A DNA stretch of 64,000 nucleotides from CALKZN01 sp050633585. GTDB lineage: Bacteria > Pseudomonadota > Gammaproteobacteria > Arenicellales > Arenicellaceae. Under the pieces are notes generated by a model. The model searched no databases, was not told where the DNA came from, and saw nothing but the letters and a program-made list of their open reading frames with translations. This document shows positions 17,277 to 26,164 of this stretch, in pieces; the first letter of the stretch is position 1; each line of letters begins with the position of its first letter. A program made the translations under genes and the position numbers. Location of the stretch: contig JBOEGT010000032.1 of the NCBI GenBank assembly GCA_050633585.1, positions 17,571 to 81,570 on the forward strand, written 5' to 3'.

Positions 17277-17762
17277 ATGCCTCAATCAAACAGTACAGAA
17301 CATATCATGAACTTTTTCAGATTATATTTAGACCATATTGTTCTTGGAATATTAGGCCTGATGAGCTTTATTATGATTGCGTTTGTCATCGAACGAAGTA
17401 TCTATTTTTTCACGGTTAAATTAGAACAATTTGATCATATAGAATTGCTAAAAACGGCCTTAACTCGCAATCTAACGACTATTTCCACAGTGGCCGCCAA
17501 TGCTCCTTATGTCGGCTTATTAGGCACTGTTATAGGAATTTTAGTCACATTTTACGACATGGGTCAAAATGGCAACATTAATGTCAATCAAATTATGGTG
17601 GGTTTAGCCATGGCATTAAAAGCAACCGCAGCAGGTCTGGTTGTCGCAATTCCGGCGATCATATTCTATAACGGGTTGATGCGCCGAGTGGACACTAAAG
17701 TCGCTCTGTGGGTCGCGCTGACCGATAGCAATTTATCCGCTAAACCACCCGTGCAAAACTAA
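17277..17762 (+). CDS. exbB: ExbB-like proton channel subunit (MotA/TolQ/ExbB family)
   Basis: 161 residues with three membrane helices (about 18-40, 70-95 and 112-135) and the family stretch NAPYVGLLGTVIGILVTF followed by GLAMALKATAAGLVVAIPAI, the polar-lined helices that carry protons. The ExbB/ExbD complex drives TonB. The length fits short ExbB2-type proteins. An ATG at 17307 is a possible later start. It lies 123 bp after the ATPase gene and 15 bp before exbD, so the energising genes form a dedicated set beside the importer. Confidence 0.9.
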   Translation: MPQSNSTEHIMNFFRLYLDHIVLGILGLMSFIMIAFVIERSIYFFTVKLEQFDHIELLKTALTRNLTTISTVAANAPYVGLLGTVIGILVTFYDMGQNGNINVNQIMVGLAMALKATAAGLVVAIPAIIFYNGLMRRVDTKVALWVALTDSNLSAKPPVQN

Positions 17763-17777
17763 TCTAAGGGTGCTGTG

Positions 17778-18164
17778 ATGAAACGCTTTGATCAAATTAA
17801 CATGATCCCGTTTATTGATATTATGCTGGTGCTGCTTGCTATTGTACTGACCACGGCCACCTTTGTGTCTAAAGGTTTAATCGAGGTTGATATTCCATCG
17901 GCAGAAAATACCGAAACCGCGGCAAATAATGATCAGAAAGAAGCCATACATATCAGTGTGAACATTAGCAATGAATTATATATTGATGAAGAACGAATTG
18001 AATATGATGTATTAGCTGACCGTTTAAGCACATATGAGACAGATCAACCGTTTATTATTCGATTGGATAAGAAAGCCAACTTTGAACACTTTGTGAAGAT
18101 CATCGATGTGTTAAAAGCGGGTAGCTTCAACCAACTCTCCATTCAAGCAAACAAGAGCCAGTAA
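17778..18164 (+). CDS. exbD: ExbD-like biopolymer transport protein
   Basis: The ATG at 17778 is preferred over an adjacent GTG because AAGGG lies eight bases upstream. The 129 residues have one membrane helix near the N-terminus with the essential Asp (PFIDIMLVLL, Asp14) and a periplasmic domain (VNISNELYIDEERIEYD, PFIIRLDKKANFEHFVKIIDVLK). Typical ExbD; it works with ExbB and TonB to use the proton gradient for outer-membrane import. Confidence 0.92.
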   Translation: MKRFDQINMIPFIDIMLVLLAIVLTTATFVSKGLIEVDIPSAENTETAANNDQKEAIHISVNISNELYIDEERIEYDVLADRLSTYETDQPFIIRLDKKANFEHFVKIIDVLKAGSFNQLSIQANKSQ

Positions 18165-18166
18165 CC

Positions 18167-18889
18167 GTGAGACAAGCAATCGCGTATTCCGTTTCAGCTC
18201 TGATGCATGTTGCGCTGATCTCGGTACTACTTCCCACCGAAGTGGTTCCAGAAGAAAATGCCACCATCGCGTTGCCTGAAAAACTCACGGTCGACTTCGA
18301 AGTGCTGACACCGCCCTCTAGACCTGCCCCTCTGTTAGCCGCAAAACCGGCCGTGAAACCGATTCAACAACCGGAAACACCTAGGAAAGTCATTCGAGAA
18401 AAGCCTAAACCAACGCCTACCAAAGCGATCAGTAAAAAGGTAGCCCCTTCTCCGCCTTCACAAGAACAAAAGCCGGCTAAGGTCAACAGCATCGAAAGTC
18501 AGGCACCAACTAAGGAAGTTGCGGATAATCAGACAACAAAAAACAAACCCGTTGCTGATAAAAAAACATTACAAGCTCAAACTCGTGAAATCCGTCAAGA
18601 TAAGAGCGAAACCTCCATTATTCACAATCCGGCTTACCAAAGGCAACGCCCAATTAAATACCCAAGAAGTGCTATGCGGAAGAAGCTGCAAGGCACAGTC
18701 ACTCTCAGAGCCAACATTGACATCCAGGGGCGCGTCATAAAAACCTGGGTGCACCAAAGTTCTGGCCACCCAACACTCGATCGGTCCGCCATGAAATCAG
18801 TCAAAGCCTGGGTATTTAAACCCGCTCAAAAAGACGGCTCACCTATAGCATCGACCGTCCAGTTCCCTGTTGCTTTCCAATTAAAATAA
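18167..18889 (+). CDS. tonB: TonB energy-transducing protein
   Basis: 240 residues starting at GTG, 2 bp after the exbD stop codon. It has a short N-terminal membrane anchor (about 6-24), a Pro/Lys-rich linker (TPPSRPAPLL, EKPKPTPTKA, PSPPSQEQKPAK) that spans the periplasm, and a C-terminal TonB domain (YPRSAMRKKLQGTVTLRANIDIQGRV and WVFKPAQKDG). It contacts the TonB boxes of outer-membrane receptors, most likely those at 10059-12053 and 24077-26080. Confidence 0.93.
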   Translation: MRQAIAYSVSALMHVALISVLLPTEVVPEENATIALPEKLTVDFEVLTPPSRPAPLLAAKPAVKPIQQPETPRKVIREKPKPTPTKAISKKVAPSPPSQEQKPAKVNSIESQAPTKEVADNQTTKNKPVADKKTLQAQTREIRQDKSETSIIHNPAYQRQRPIKYPRSAMRKKLQGTVTLRANIDIQGRVIKTWVHQSSGHPTLDRSAMKSVKAWVFKPAQKDGSPIASTVQFPVAFQLK

Positions 18890-19038
18890 TCGCTAATAGT
18901 TGATTTGAATCATAACCAATAGTGGTTCTATTTATAGGTTGAACCCTCTATCAAACACTATCACTACTATTCAAGGCTTGTTAGCAATAGCATTTAAAAA
19001 ATAAATCACTCTTTACTCTCGTAAGTATTTACCTTTTT

Positions 19039-19058
19039 AATGAGAATGATTATCATTT
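19039..19058 (+). promoter_or_regulatory. Fur box upstream of the 36-codon gene
   Basis: AATGAGAATGATTATCATTT closely matches the Fur consensus and lies 28 bp before the ATG at 19086, in the position of a core promoter. It separates the microprotein from the preceding tonB gene. Confidence 0.82.
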
Positions 19059-19085
19059 AATTACATAAAAACTTCAGGAGGAAAC

Positions 19086-19196
19086 ATGAAAGAAGAAGAT
19101 GAAAAAAAGTTTTTTATACGTAGCGCGATAACTGCTGTTGGCATAGTAATATTTTTTTTAGTCATCCTTCCAAGCGTTGAAAGACTAATCTCTTAG
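19086..19196 (+). CDS. 36-residue Fur-linked membrane microprotein
   Basis: A short frame with an ideal ribosome site (AGGAGG, 5 bp spacing) and a Fur box just upstream. The protein has a charged N-terminus (MKEEDEKKFFIR), one hydrophobic helix (about residues 13-30, TAVGIVIFFLVILP) and a short polar tail. It looks like a single-span inner-membrane protein with the charged end in the cytoplasm. It sits between tonB and the siderophore ABC genes, and both its placement and its box suggest induction by iron limitation. I know no family for it; a role modulating the TonB or ABC machinery is only a guess. Confidence 0.7.
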   Translation: MKEEDEKKFFIRSAITAVGIVIFFLVILPSVERLIS

Positions 19197-19216
19197 CACA
19201 TCATCAAAAATTAACA

Positions 19217-20074
19217 CTATGGCTTAACTTGATCCCTCAAATAAGGCGCATTTGCCACTAAACGAACCCTTAACGCAAGGCGTTTTTCATTGATATATGG
19301 AATGCCGTTTTTAAAATCTACAGACCACGCTAAGGAATTCACATCCGGCGTTTCCGTCTGACTCCAATAGCGATCGATTGCTGTATTCGGAAAATACTCA
19401 CTATCTATATCCGGATTGTACTGACTCTTGTGATCTAAATACCCCAACTCATGCGCTGAGGGAAGACGCCAATCACGAGAAGCACAGATATTTTCCTCAT
19501 TAAAAGCTTGCATATAGTGATACGTATCACAATAAATCACATAGCAAGTCCCCGCATCAGCTTTGCCTCTTTCAGGCACTGACAGGAGGTCAGTGACCGT
19601 GCTACCGAGTGCAAGCTGTTCAATTTCTTCTGCATTTGGTTGATACCAAGAATAGGTATGTTCGTAGTCTTGCCATCCACCGTCTGACTGTTTGACTTCC
19701 CACAACAAACCAGTGGCATCATTATAAACACACTGCCATTCGCTCGCCGTATCAGGCAAAATATTTCCTTCATCATCTACCTTATAAAAACGCTGAAGTG
19801 CTGCCTCTTCTTCATTTCTCAAGTCAGGTTGCGACCATAATGTATATGCTGATTTTTCTTTTTCAGTCAGCGATTTAGACAGGTCGGGCAACACGTCTTT
19901 CTCTGTGTCATTATTGACAGCTTCGCTTTCTTGAGTGGGTAAATCATTATCAACACTCTGAATGTCTTGAGGTTGTGGTGATGGTTTTTTCGTCAACAAG
20001 CCAATAAAAACTACACTACTAATTATTGCCACAATACATAATAAAATGAATATATAACGTTTTCTAGCCACCAT
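19217..20074 (-). CDS. DUF1566 (Lcl C-terminal-like) membrane-anchored protein
   Basis: Start taken at the ATG at 20074, seven bases after GGGGGAG; a GTG two codons upstream is an alternative. The 285 residues have an N-terminal membrane helix (about 7-26), a low-complexity acidic linker, and a periplasmic domain with TGLLWEV, RDWRLPSAHELGYL, RYWSQTE and AWSVDFKNG, the conserved motifs of DUF1566 proteins. Their biochemical role is unclear; many are surface or periplasmic. Four Cys residues (CVYND, CYVIYC, ICASRDW) could form disulfides. It is tail-to-tail with the microprotein. Confidence 0.8.
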   Translation of the reverse strand: MVARKRYIFILLCIVAIISSVVFIGLLTKKPSPQPQDIQSVDNDLPTQESEAVNNDTEKDVLPDLSKSLTEKEKSAYTLWSQPDLRNEEEAALQRFYKVDDEGNILPDTASEWQCVYNDATGLLWEVKQSDGGWQDYEHTYSWYQPNAEEIEQLALGSTVTDLLSVPERGKADAGTCYVIYCDTYHYMQAFNEENICASRDWRLPSAHELGYLDHKSQYNPDIDSEYFPNTAIDRYWSQTETPDVNSLAWSVDFKNGIPYINEKRLALRVRLVANAPYLRDQVKP

Positions 20075-20271
20075 AGACACTCCCCCACTCGCAGTTGAAT
20101 TGAACCCAAACCATCAGGAAATTCATTTTAGCAGCTTGGCATTTTAACGCATATCACGCTTGCCAATGTTTACTGACTCTGTTGAATAGCAATCTAGATG
20201 CTGTTCGAATTCATGGTGAATAATGAGTCAAGCACATTGAAAGTTAAAAAATTAGAACACAAAATGGCAAC

Positions 20272-20592
20272 TTATTCATTGCATGTTTGCCACGAAAGAG
20301 CCGTTAAATTATCACGATTAAATCGCAAGAAATGACTCTGCATTGTGTCAATAATTTCGCTCAAACCTTCACTATCTTCTGATGTACATTGCATCTTTAA
20401 AGAATGACTTTCAGCGGTTAAATGGCATTCACCCATTGCAAATTTAATGCACCCCTGTTGAGTATCCCATGATGCCGTTACTTTATGTTGGAAGTGTTTG
20501 CATAAACGCTGAATGTAATATGAGGCACTCGATGTGTCGATCATTGACTCGGCTAAACACAACTTTTTTTGCGTGTGAGGCTTGTTTATCAT
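20272..20592 (-). CDS. DUF2218 protein
   Basis: 106 residues with SASYYIQRLCKHFQHKV, GCIKFAMGECHLTAE and HFLRFNRDNLTALSWQ, the conserved blocks of DUF2218. Such proteins are small, soluble and often encoded beside siderophore uptake genes, as here: it lies about 100 bp downstream of the ABC ATPase gene on the same strand. A link with iron-chelate processing is suggested only by this recurring context. Confidence 0.85.
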   Translation of the reverse strand: MINKPHTQKKLCLAESMIDTSSASYYIQRLCKHFQHKVTASWDTQQGCIKFAMGECHLTAESHSLKMQCTSEDSEGLSEIIDTMQSHFLRFNRDNLTALSWQTCNE

Positions 20593-20694
20593 TTCGTTGT
20601 CACCTCTTGTTTTGTGACTAACAACTTGTCAGCTGGAACATGGCTTTCTGAAGTTTTCATTCTTTCCTCATTTATAATATTGATTAACGATACA

Positions 20695-21465
20695 TCAACA
20701 AGCACTATCCACTAACACAATTGGATAGCCTTGCGAACACGATTCGATACGCCCTTCTATCCCATAAGCTATGCGCAAACATTCGGAGGTTAATGCGTCT
20801 TGAGGTTTGCCCATGGCGAGTACTTTCCCTTTGGTTAAGACCAATAGTTGATCGCAGAACCGTAGTGCTAAATTTAGGTCATGACTGGCGACTAACGCAA
20901 TGGCATCATGTTCAATCGCTTCACGGCGAATGGCCGATAAAACATTTAGTTGCCAATGTAAATCCAAGGCACTGGTGGGCTCATCCAGCAGTAATAATTT
21001 TGGTTGACGCACTAACACTTGGGCGAGCCCAATCATTTGCCGTTGTCCGCCAGACATTTCATCCATTCTCTTCAACGCTAAATCTTGTATTCCTAATTGC
21101 TGAAAAACCTCCTCTAACCTTGCATTGATCTCATTGGCATTAAAAGCCTGTTGGCTAGCCCTGAACGCGCAATACACTAATTCATAAGCGACCAATGATG
21201 TTGATTGAGGCAGTGTTTGAGGCAAATAACCAATATCTCGCATTCGTTGGCGATGAGTCATAGATGCTAATGATTGCCCTGCTAATGCTACCTGTCCCTT
21301 AAATGCCAACAAACCTGCTAATGATTTTAATAATGTTGATTTACCAATTGCATTTGCTCCCAAAACGGCGACCACCGAGCCAGGCTTTATGTCTGGTAGT
21401 GAAATCGCATTGACAATTGTTTTGTGACGATAGCCAATATTCATATTTTGTATCACTAAGCTCAT
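20695..21465 (-). CDS. Iron-siderophore type ABC transporter ATPase (FecE/FepC-like)
   Basis: The start is at the ATG at 21465 (MSLVIQNMNIGY); the open frame continues upstream with sequence unlike an ABC ATPase. The 256 residues have Walker A GANAIGKST, the Q-loop region YLPQTLPQ, signature MSGGQRQM, Walker B LLLLDEPTSALD and the switch His (ASHDLNLAL). It powers the permease encoded just upstream. The Walker A interior (ANAI rather than PNGA) is a mild variant. Confidence 0.93.
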   Translation of the reverse strand: MSLVIQNMNIGYRHKTIVNAISLPDIKPGSVVAVLGANAIGKSTLLKSLAGLLAFKGQVALAGQSLASMTHRQRMRDIGYLPQTLPQSTSLVAYELVYCAFRASQQAFNANEINARLEEVFQQLGIQDLALKRMDEMSGGQRQMIGLAQVLVRQPKLLLLDEPTSALDLHWQLNVLSAIRREAIEHDAIALVASHDLNLALRFCDQLLVLTKGKVLAMGKPQDALTSECLRIAYGIEGRIESCSQGYPIVLVDSAC

Positions 21466-21548
21466 GTCTACATACCTGTGTGAATACTCTGCTGTCGTTT
21501 TAAAATAATGATCATGTCTCTCATGTTCGAATTGTAGTGATTGAGTGC

Positions 21549-22667
21549 TTATTGCGCGTGACGTCCACGACTGAATATAAGACTCATAAACCATGGAATA
21601 CCAACCAATGCTGTCACAATGCCAACAGGCAAAATAACGCCTGGTAAAATAGATTTACTGGCAATCGATGACAATGACAATAACAAGGCACCAGCGAGCG
21701 CGCTCCCTGGCAAAAAGAAACGATGATCTTCACCTAATAACATGCGAGCAATATGGGGCCCAACCAAACCGATAAAACCTATTTCCCCCACAAACGCTAG
21801 CGCTACAGCAGTCAACAAACTGACTCTTAATAAAACAACTAAACGTAATCTTTCAACATTAATACCAAGGCTTCGGGCCTGCTCTTCACCACTGCGGAGT
21901 GTGGTAAGAGGCCAAATATGCAACATACTTCCCAAAAAGCAGACGCATAGAACAATGCTCACAATGCCTGCCTTCTCCATTGTCGCACGCGCAAGACTAC
22001 CCATAGTCCAAAATACAATTTGCTGCAATGAACTAGCATCAGCAACAAACTGTAATAAGCCAACCGCAGCATTTAAACCAAACATCAACGCAATACCAAA
22101 CAATAAAATATTGTGAGTGCTGGCGCCCATTACACGGGAAAGCAACAAAATCAGCAGTGATGCAAGGCTGGCTGAAATAAATGCTGCTAATGGCAATAGA
22201 AAGGTAAAACTCAAGCCCCAGAGAGAGAGATTAGACACAATAGCAATCGAGGCTCCTAGAGTGGCAGCGGAACCAATTCCAAGAGTAAATGGACTTGCTA
22301 AAGGGTTATTTAAAACTGTTTGCATTTCCGCACCACCCAAACCTAGACAAGCTCCAACAAGCACAGCCATTAAGGCATATGGCAAACGTACATCCCAGAT
22401 AATCACATAATTGACAGACGACAAACTTTCTGGACTGACTAGCCCCTTAAATACCTGCCACAGAGATAGATTTGCAGGGCCATGCGCAATATCTAATAAA
22501 AAAGTCACAACAACCAACAGGAGCAGTAAACTAATCAATAATTGGCGCTTGAAGACAAAATCCCCGTAAGATTTAACTAAGGATTGTTTATTATTGATGC
22601 CGAAATGGTGTGACTCACCCTCCAACAAAGACTTAGCGGTAAAATCACCGCCCTTAGAAGCATCCAT
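21549..22667 (-). CDS. FecCD-family iron-chelate ABC transporter permease
   Basis: The start is placed at the ATG at 22667 that overlaps the binding-protein stop codon (TAATG). The 372 residues contain a cytoplasmic N-terminus of about 40 residues and nine to ten membrane helices. FecCD motifs are visible: WDVRLPYALMAVLVGACLGLGG, NPLASPFTLGIGSAA, LGINVERLRL and GEIGFIGLVGPHIARMLLGEDHRF. Only one permease gene is present, so it would act as a homodimer, as in BtuC or HmuU. The gene order is binding protein, permease, ATPase, DUF2218. Confidence 0.93.
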   Translation of the reverse strand: MDASKGGDFTAKSLLEGESHHFGINNKQSLVKSYGDFVFKRQLLISLLLLLVVVTFLLDIAHGPANLSLWQVFKGLVSPESLSSVNYVIIWDVRLPYALMAVLVGACLGLGGAEMQTVLNNPLASPFTLGIGSAATLGASIAIVSNLSLWGLSFTFLLPLAAFISASLASLLILLLSRVMGASTHNILLFGIALMFGLNAAVGLLQFVADASSLQQIVFWTMGSLARATMEKAGIVSIVLCVCFLGSMLHIWPLTTLRSGEEQARSLGINVERLRLVVLLRVSLLTAVALAFVGEIGFIGLVGPHIARMLLGEDHRFFLPGSALAGALLLSLSSIASKSILPGVILPVGIVTALVGIPWFMSLIFSRGRHAQ

Positions 22668-23911
22668 TAACGATTTACCTTCTGACCTAACGCTAACCAA
22701 TACGTTCCCTCAAGAGGCGTTGACTGAAATCGTTCAAATAATTTTTCCATCGTCTTTCGGGGTTGAAGGTCAGAGAACGTTTGGGGATATAACCACTTAG
22801 CAAACACCTGAACAGCCACTATATTCAAAGGAGAGTTATAAAAACTATGCCAGATAGCGTAGGCTCTTTTTGACTTAATCGCGTCTAACTCACTGACACC
22901 AACATGCTTCAATGCACGGATAAATGATTGTTGAGCCTCTTTTTCAGTGATGCCTGCGCCTAACGTTATATAAGGAGGAATATTATGCTGGTCTTCATAT
23001 TGAACGGCACTCTTTGAACTAATGGCTGTTGCAATGTATATATCTGGCTGGTGAATCAATAAATATTCTAAATTCAAAACACCTGCACTCCCAGGAATAC
23101 GTTCTTTTGCCACATTGACTCCTTTCACTTGCTCAAGGAGAGTTGCCATCATGCCGCGAACCATGGTTTCACAACACAAATCTTCCAAACCAACTCGACT
23201 ATGGAGAAATACATTAGGTCTGGCTTTTGCTCCATCCTTTGTATCCGTTGACATGGATTGAATTTTATCCAAGCGATCAGTCACGATATTAAGCTGCTCT
23301 TGATAAAAAACAGTGAATTCTTCAGCTTGTTGTTGCCTGTCTAATATCGCGCCTAACAAAGCAATACTTTTCACAGTATTAACAATTGGGTCATTTCGAA
23401 AATCGATAAAAACAACTTGTACGCCTGCTTTTTCAAGTTGATCAATGAGCTGACGGTTACGTGAATTTGGGCCATGCCCATCCACGCCAAAAATGGCTAA
23501 ATCTGCGTTGAGACTCAATGTCGTTTCAATGCTAAAACTGTCAGCTGAGGTATGGCCAACTTGATGAATATCATCAATTTCTGGAAACTTTTTTTGGTAT
23601 TGCTGGTAACTACCAAAATTAACATCTTTCAAGCTATTCACCATTCCAACAATATTGCTCAACGGTTGATCTTTATTGAGAATAGATAATGCATAAATAT
23701 AACGACTATCTCCGAGAATGATTCGTTGTGGAACTTTCTCAAAAAACAATTCTCGGCCAGCCAAATCAATAGCTTGGATGCTCTTTTTATAATTAACATT
23801 CACTCCAATGTCACCTTGGGCACTAACTTGAGCTTGAGCATTGATGTGAATCAAACTAGCCATAAAAAGAATAACAAAGCTATTTGTTATCTTTGATACT
23901 GTTGCTTTCAT
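22667..23911 (-). CDS. Periplasmic iron-chelate (FecB/FepB-like) binding protein
   Basis: 414 residues with a signal peptide (cleavage near NAQA|QVSA). The bilobal class III binding-protein fold is indicated by ERIPGSAGVLNLEYLLIHQPDIYIAT, VGHTSADSFSIETTLSLNADLAIFG and the long linker helix. It delivers a ferric chelate or similar ligand to the adjacent permease. It is longer than FepB (about 320 aa), with an insert near residues 220-245 (DKIQSMSTDTKDGAKAR). No Fur box is obvious directly upstream. Confidence 0.85.
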   Translation of the reverse strand: MKATVSKITNSFVILFMASLIHINAQAQVSAQGDIGVNVNYKKSIQAIDLAGRELFFEKVPQRIILGDSRYIYALSILNKDQPLSNIVGMVNSLKDVNFGSYQQYQKKFPEIDDIHQVGHTSADSFSIETTLSLNADLAIFGVDGHGPNSRNRQLIDQLEKAGVQVVFIDFRNDPIVNTVKSIALLGAILDRQQQAEEFTVFYQEQLNIVTDRLDKIQSMSTDTKDGAKARPNVFLHSRVGLEDLCCETMVRGMMATLLEQVKGVNVAKERIPGSAGVLNLEYLLIHQPDIYIATAISSKSAVQYEDQHNIPPYITLGAGITEKEAQQSFIRALKHVGVSELDAIKSKRAYAIWHSFYNSPLNIVAVQVFAKWLYPQTFSDLQPRKTMEKLFERFQSTPLEGTYWLALGQKVNR

Positions 23912-24076
23912 AACGTATTGGCCTACTTACTTTTGGAAAAAATTTATTGTTATGACAAGCTACGCCACATCATTCAGCGATATATTCACCATGATCATTA
24001 AACGTTCAATACATTGAAAGCTCATACAACACATGTAAATAGCATGAATCTAGAGGCGTAACTTAACGGTCATGAT

Positions 24077-26080
24077 TTAGAAACGGTACGCGACACTTAA
24101 ACGAATATCTCGCCCTGCTTCTTCCGAACCTGATATCGATTCATACCCTGTATTTGCCGTAAAATCTTCAACACTTCCATGGCTTAGATACTGCTCATTA
24201 AAGATATTTTTTATCACAAAGTTCACGGCTAATCGATCATTCTTCATCGGCAACCAACTCAGATAAAAATCATGTACGTTATAACTTGGCTTATTGACCT
24301 GCAGTGGCTGACCATCAACATTTAAGTTGATGTCATTTATTCCTCTTACAAACTCTGAAGCCCATCCAACTGACAGTTTTTTAGACAAATCATAGTTAAG
24401 GTCTACGATTAAGGTATCCCCGGTAGATGCAACGGTTGACCCATAAAAATAACGTGTGACTGGTTCATCATTCGCTTCAGTCTTTGCACTATTAAAGCTT
24501 GCACCTAATGATAATTTTTCCCAACGATGGTTTATGCTAAGAAAGTAGCCGACTGTTTCAATATCGTCTTCTAAGTTTTCAAACACACCTGCAAAAGGCG
24601 TCAATCCTGCAATTGGTTGCTCAATAACACTGCGATAAACACCTGCTCCGAGTGAAAAATTATTACGTTCAAAATCTAAGCCTAACTCTGTATTTTTAGC
24701 TGTCTCAGCTTCTAAATCAGACACATTACTATAGGAGGATATACGGAAAGAGTCTTGAGTCTCAGGCCCTCTTAATGCTTCAGCATAGCCCGCACTAATA
24801 CTCAACTCTGATGTTAACTCGTAGTTAGCACTCAAATTTGGTGATATGCCGTCATCCGTAATGTGTAAGCCATTGGCATCGTCTAGTTCATAGGCGTCAT
24901 AACGAACTCCAGTTGAAACCGTTAATTTATCAGTTAGATCAATAATATCTTGAAGGAAAATCCCTTTTACTGAACCCGTTTCTTTAAAATCTGATGGCGT
25001 AAAATCAACATCGTTTAAACGACTTTCGTCATCACGATAGTTAATCCCGTAGATTAATTGATGGTTCGATATCTGGCTTTTATTTTGCAACGTCAAGCCC
25101 AAAGACTCAACTGCACCATCATATGACGTTCCACGGAACTCACGTATTTGTTCTTGTTGCGTGTTATACAAGTTCAATGAAAAGTCGACTAAATCATTAG
25201 CTTCTGATTCAAAGGTATAATTCAAAATAGTTGTTTGGCGGTTATTTTCAGAAGGCTCTACAACATTACGGCGGCTCTCAAACAATTCTGGCCGGTACAA
25301 AATGTCTCCTTTTTCAGTCACATTTTCATGACTGAAGGACAGCGTTTGTTCATCGCTTAAGTGTGTAACAACTTTTGCAAAACCTAAAGATTCTTCCGAT
25401 TCAGTCCCGGCAATTTCTTCACCATCACCATCTTCTAAGTTATCCTGATCAGAACCTATTAAGGATAAAATACCGCTCAAAGAACCAGTATCATTTTGAC
25501 CATAAACAGTAGTACTTACTTTGGTATTATCGCCATTGCTAAAATAAGATCCTTTAACGATTGCACCAACACTTTCACCCTCTTTGAGTAAATCCTCAGG
25601 ATCTTTAGTGATGAATCGCACGGCTCCACCAATAGCTCCTGGGCCTGCGGTAGCACTACCTGCACCTGCTTCAATTTCGACTCTTTTCAATAACTCAGGA
25701 TCAACAGTGACTCTTCCAGCATGATGAAAGACAGCTCCTGCCAGTTCAGCCCCGTCAACAGAGACATTCAACGCATCTTCGCCGACGTTCCTGACATAAA
25801 TTTTTTGTCCAGATTTAACTGATCCACCGACACTAACCGTAGGATTCTTACGAAAAATATCACTTAAGTCATTCGCTTGAACTTTCTCTAACTCTTCACT
25901 GGAGACCACATCATCTAAGCCACTAGTGGCTTGACCAATGACTGAAATCATATCTAAAGAGTTAATATCCTCATTTATACTTTGTGCTTGAGAAAAAGCT
26001 GTCGAGCTAGAAAAAATTGCCGCTAATGAAGTTACTAGTAATGTTTGTTTAAATTTGTTGTCTTGATACAAAGTAGTCAT
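24077..26080 (-). CDS. TonB-dependent siderophore-type receptor
   Basis: 667 residues: a signal peptide (ending near STAFS|QAQS), a plug with LDMISVIGQATSG, VQANDLSDIFRKNPTVSVGG, KIYVRNVGEDALNVSVDGAEL and GPGAIGGAVRF, and a long barrel ending in IRLSVAYRF. It most resembles receptors for siderophores or haem; the exact ligand cannot be read off. It is preceded by a Fur box and by a two-component system that likely senses its ligand. The binding protein, permease and ATPase genes follow on the same strand and would carry the ligand across the inner membrane. Confidence 0.92.
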   Translation of the reverse strand: MTTLYQDNKFKQTLLVTSLAAIFSSSTAFSQAQSINEDINSLDMISVIGQATSGLDDVVSSEELEKVQANDLSDIFRKNPTVSVGGSVKSGQKIYVRNVGEDALNVSVDGAELAGAVFHHAGRVTVDPELLKRVEIEAGAGSATAGPGAIGGAVRFITKDPEDLLKEGESVGAIVKGSYFSNGDNTKVSTTVYGQNDTGSLSGILSLIGSDQDNLEDGDGEEIAGTESEESLGFAKVVTHLSDEQTLSFSHENVTEKGDILYRPELFESRRNVVEPSENNRQTTILNYTFESEANDLVDFSLNLYNTQQEQIREFRGTSYDGAVESLGLTLQNKSQISNHQLIYGINYRDDESRLNDVDFTPSDFKETGSVKGIFLQDIIDLTDKLTVSTGVRYDAYELDDANGLHITDDGISPNLSANYELTSELSISAGYAEALRGPETQDSFRISSYSNVSDLEAETAKNTELGLDFERNNFSLGAGVYRSVIEQPIAGLTPFAGVFENLEDDIETVGYFLSINHRWEKLSLGASFNSAKTEANDEPVTRYFYGSTVASTGDTLIVDLNYDLSKKLSVGWASEFVRGINDINLNVDGQPLQVNKPSYNVHDFYLSWLPMKNDRLAVNFVIKNIFNEQYLSHGSVEDFTANTGYESISGSEEAGRDIRLSVAYRF

Positions 26081-26095
26081 ACTGATGTCCTGCTA

Positions 26096-26114
26096 AATGA
26101 TAATGATTGCTATT
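26096..26114 (-). promoter_or_regulatory. Fur box upstream of the second TonB-dependent receptor
   Basis: AATGATAATGATTGCTATT, a good match to the Fur consensus, lies 15 bp before the receptor start codon in the gap after the histidine kinase gene. Confidence 0.8.
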
Positions 26115-26164
26115 CGCATTAATTATCATCACAAAAACATAAATGTGAATGACTTTTACATTTG

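Noticed and set aside
21742..22410. Two long plus-strand open frames
   Set aside because: They are antisense to the FecCD permease gene and show low-complexity composition without domains.
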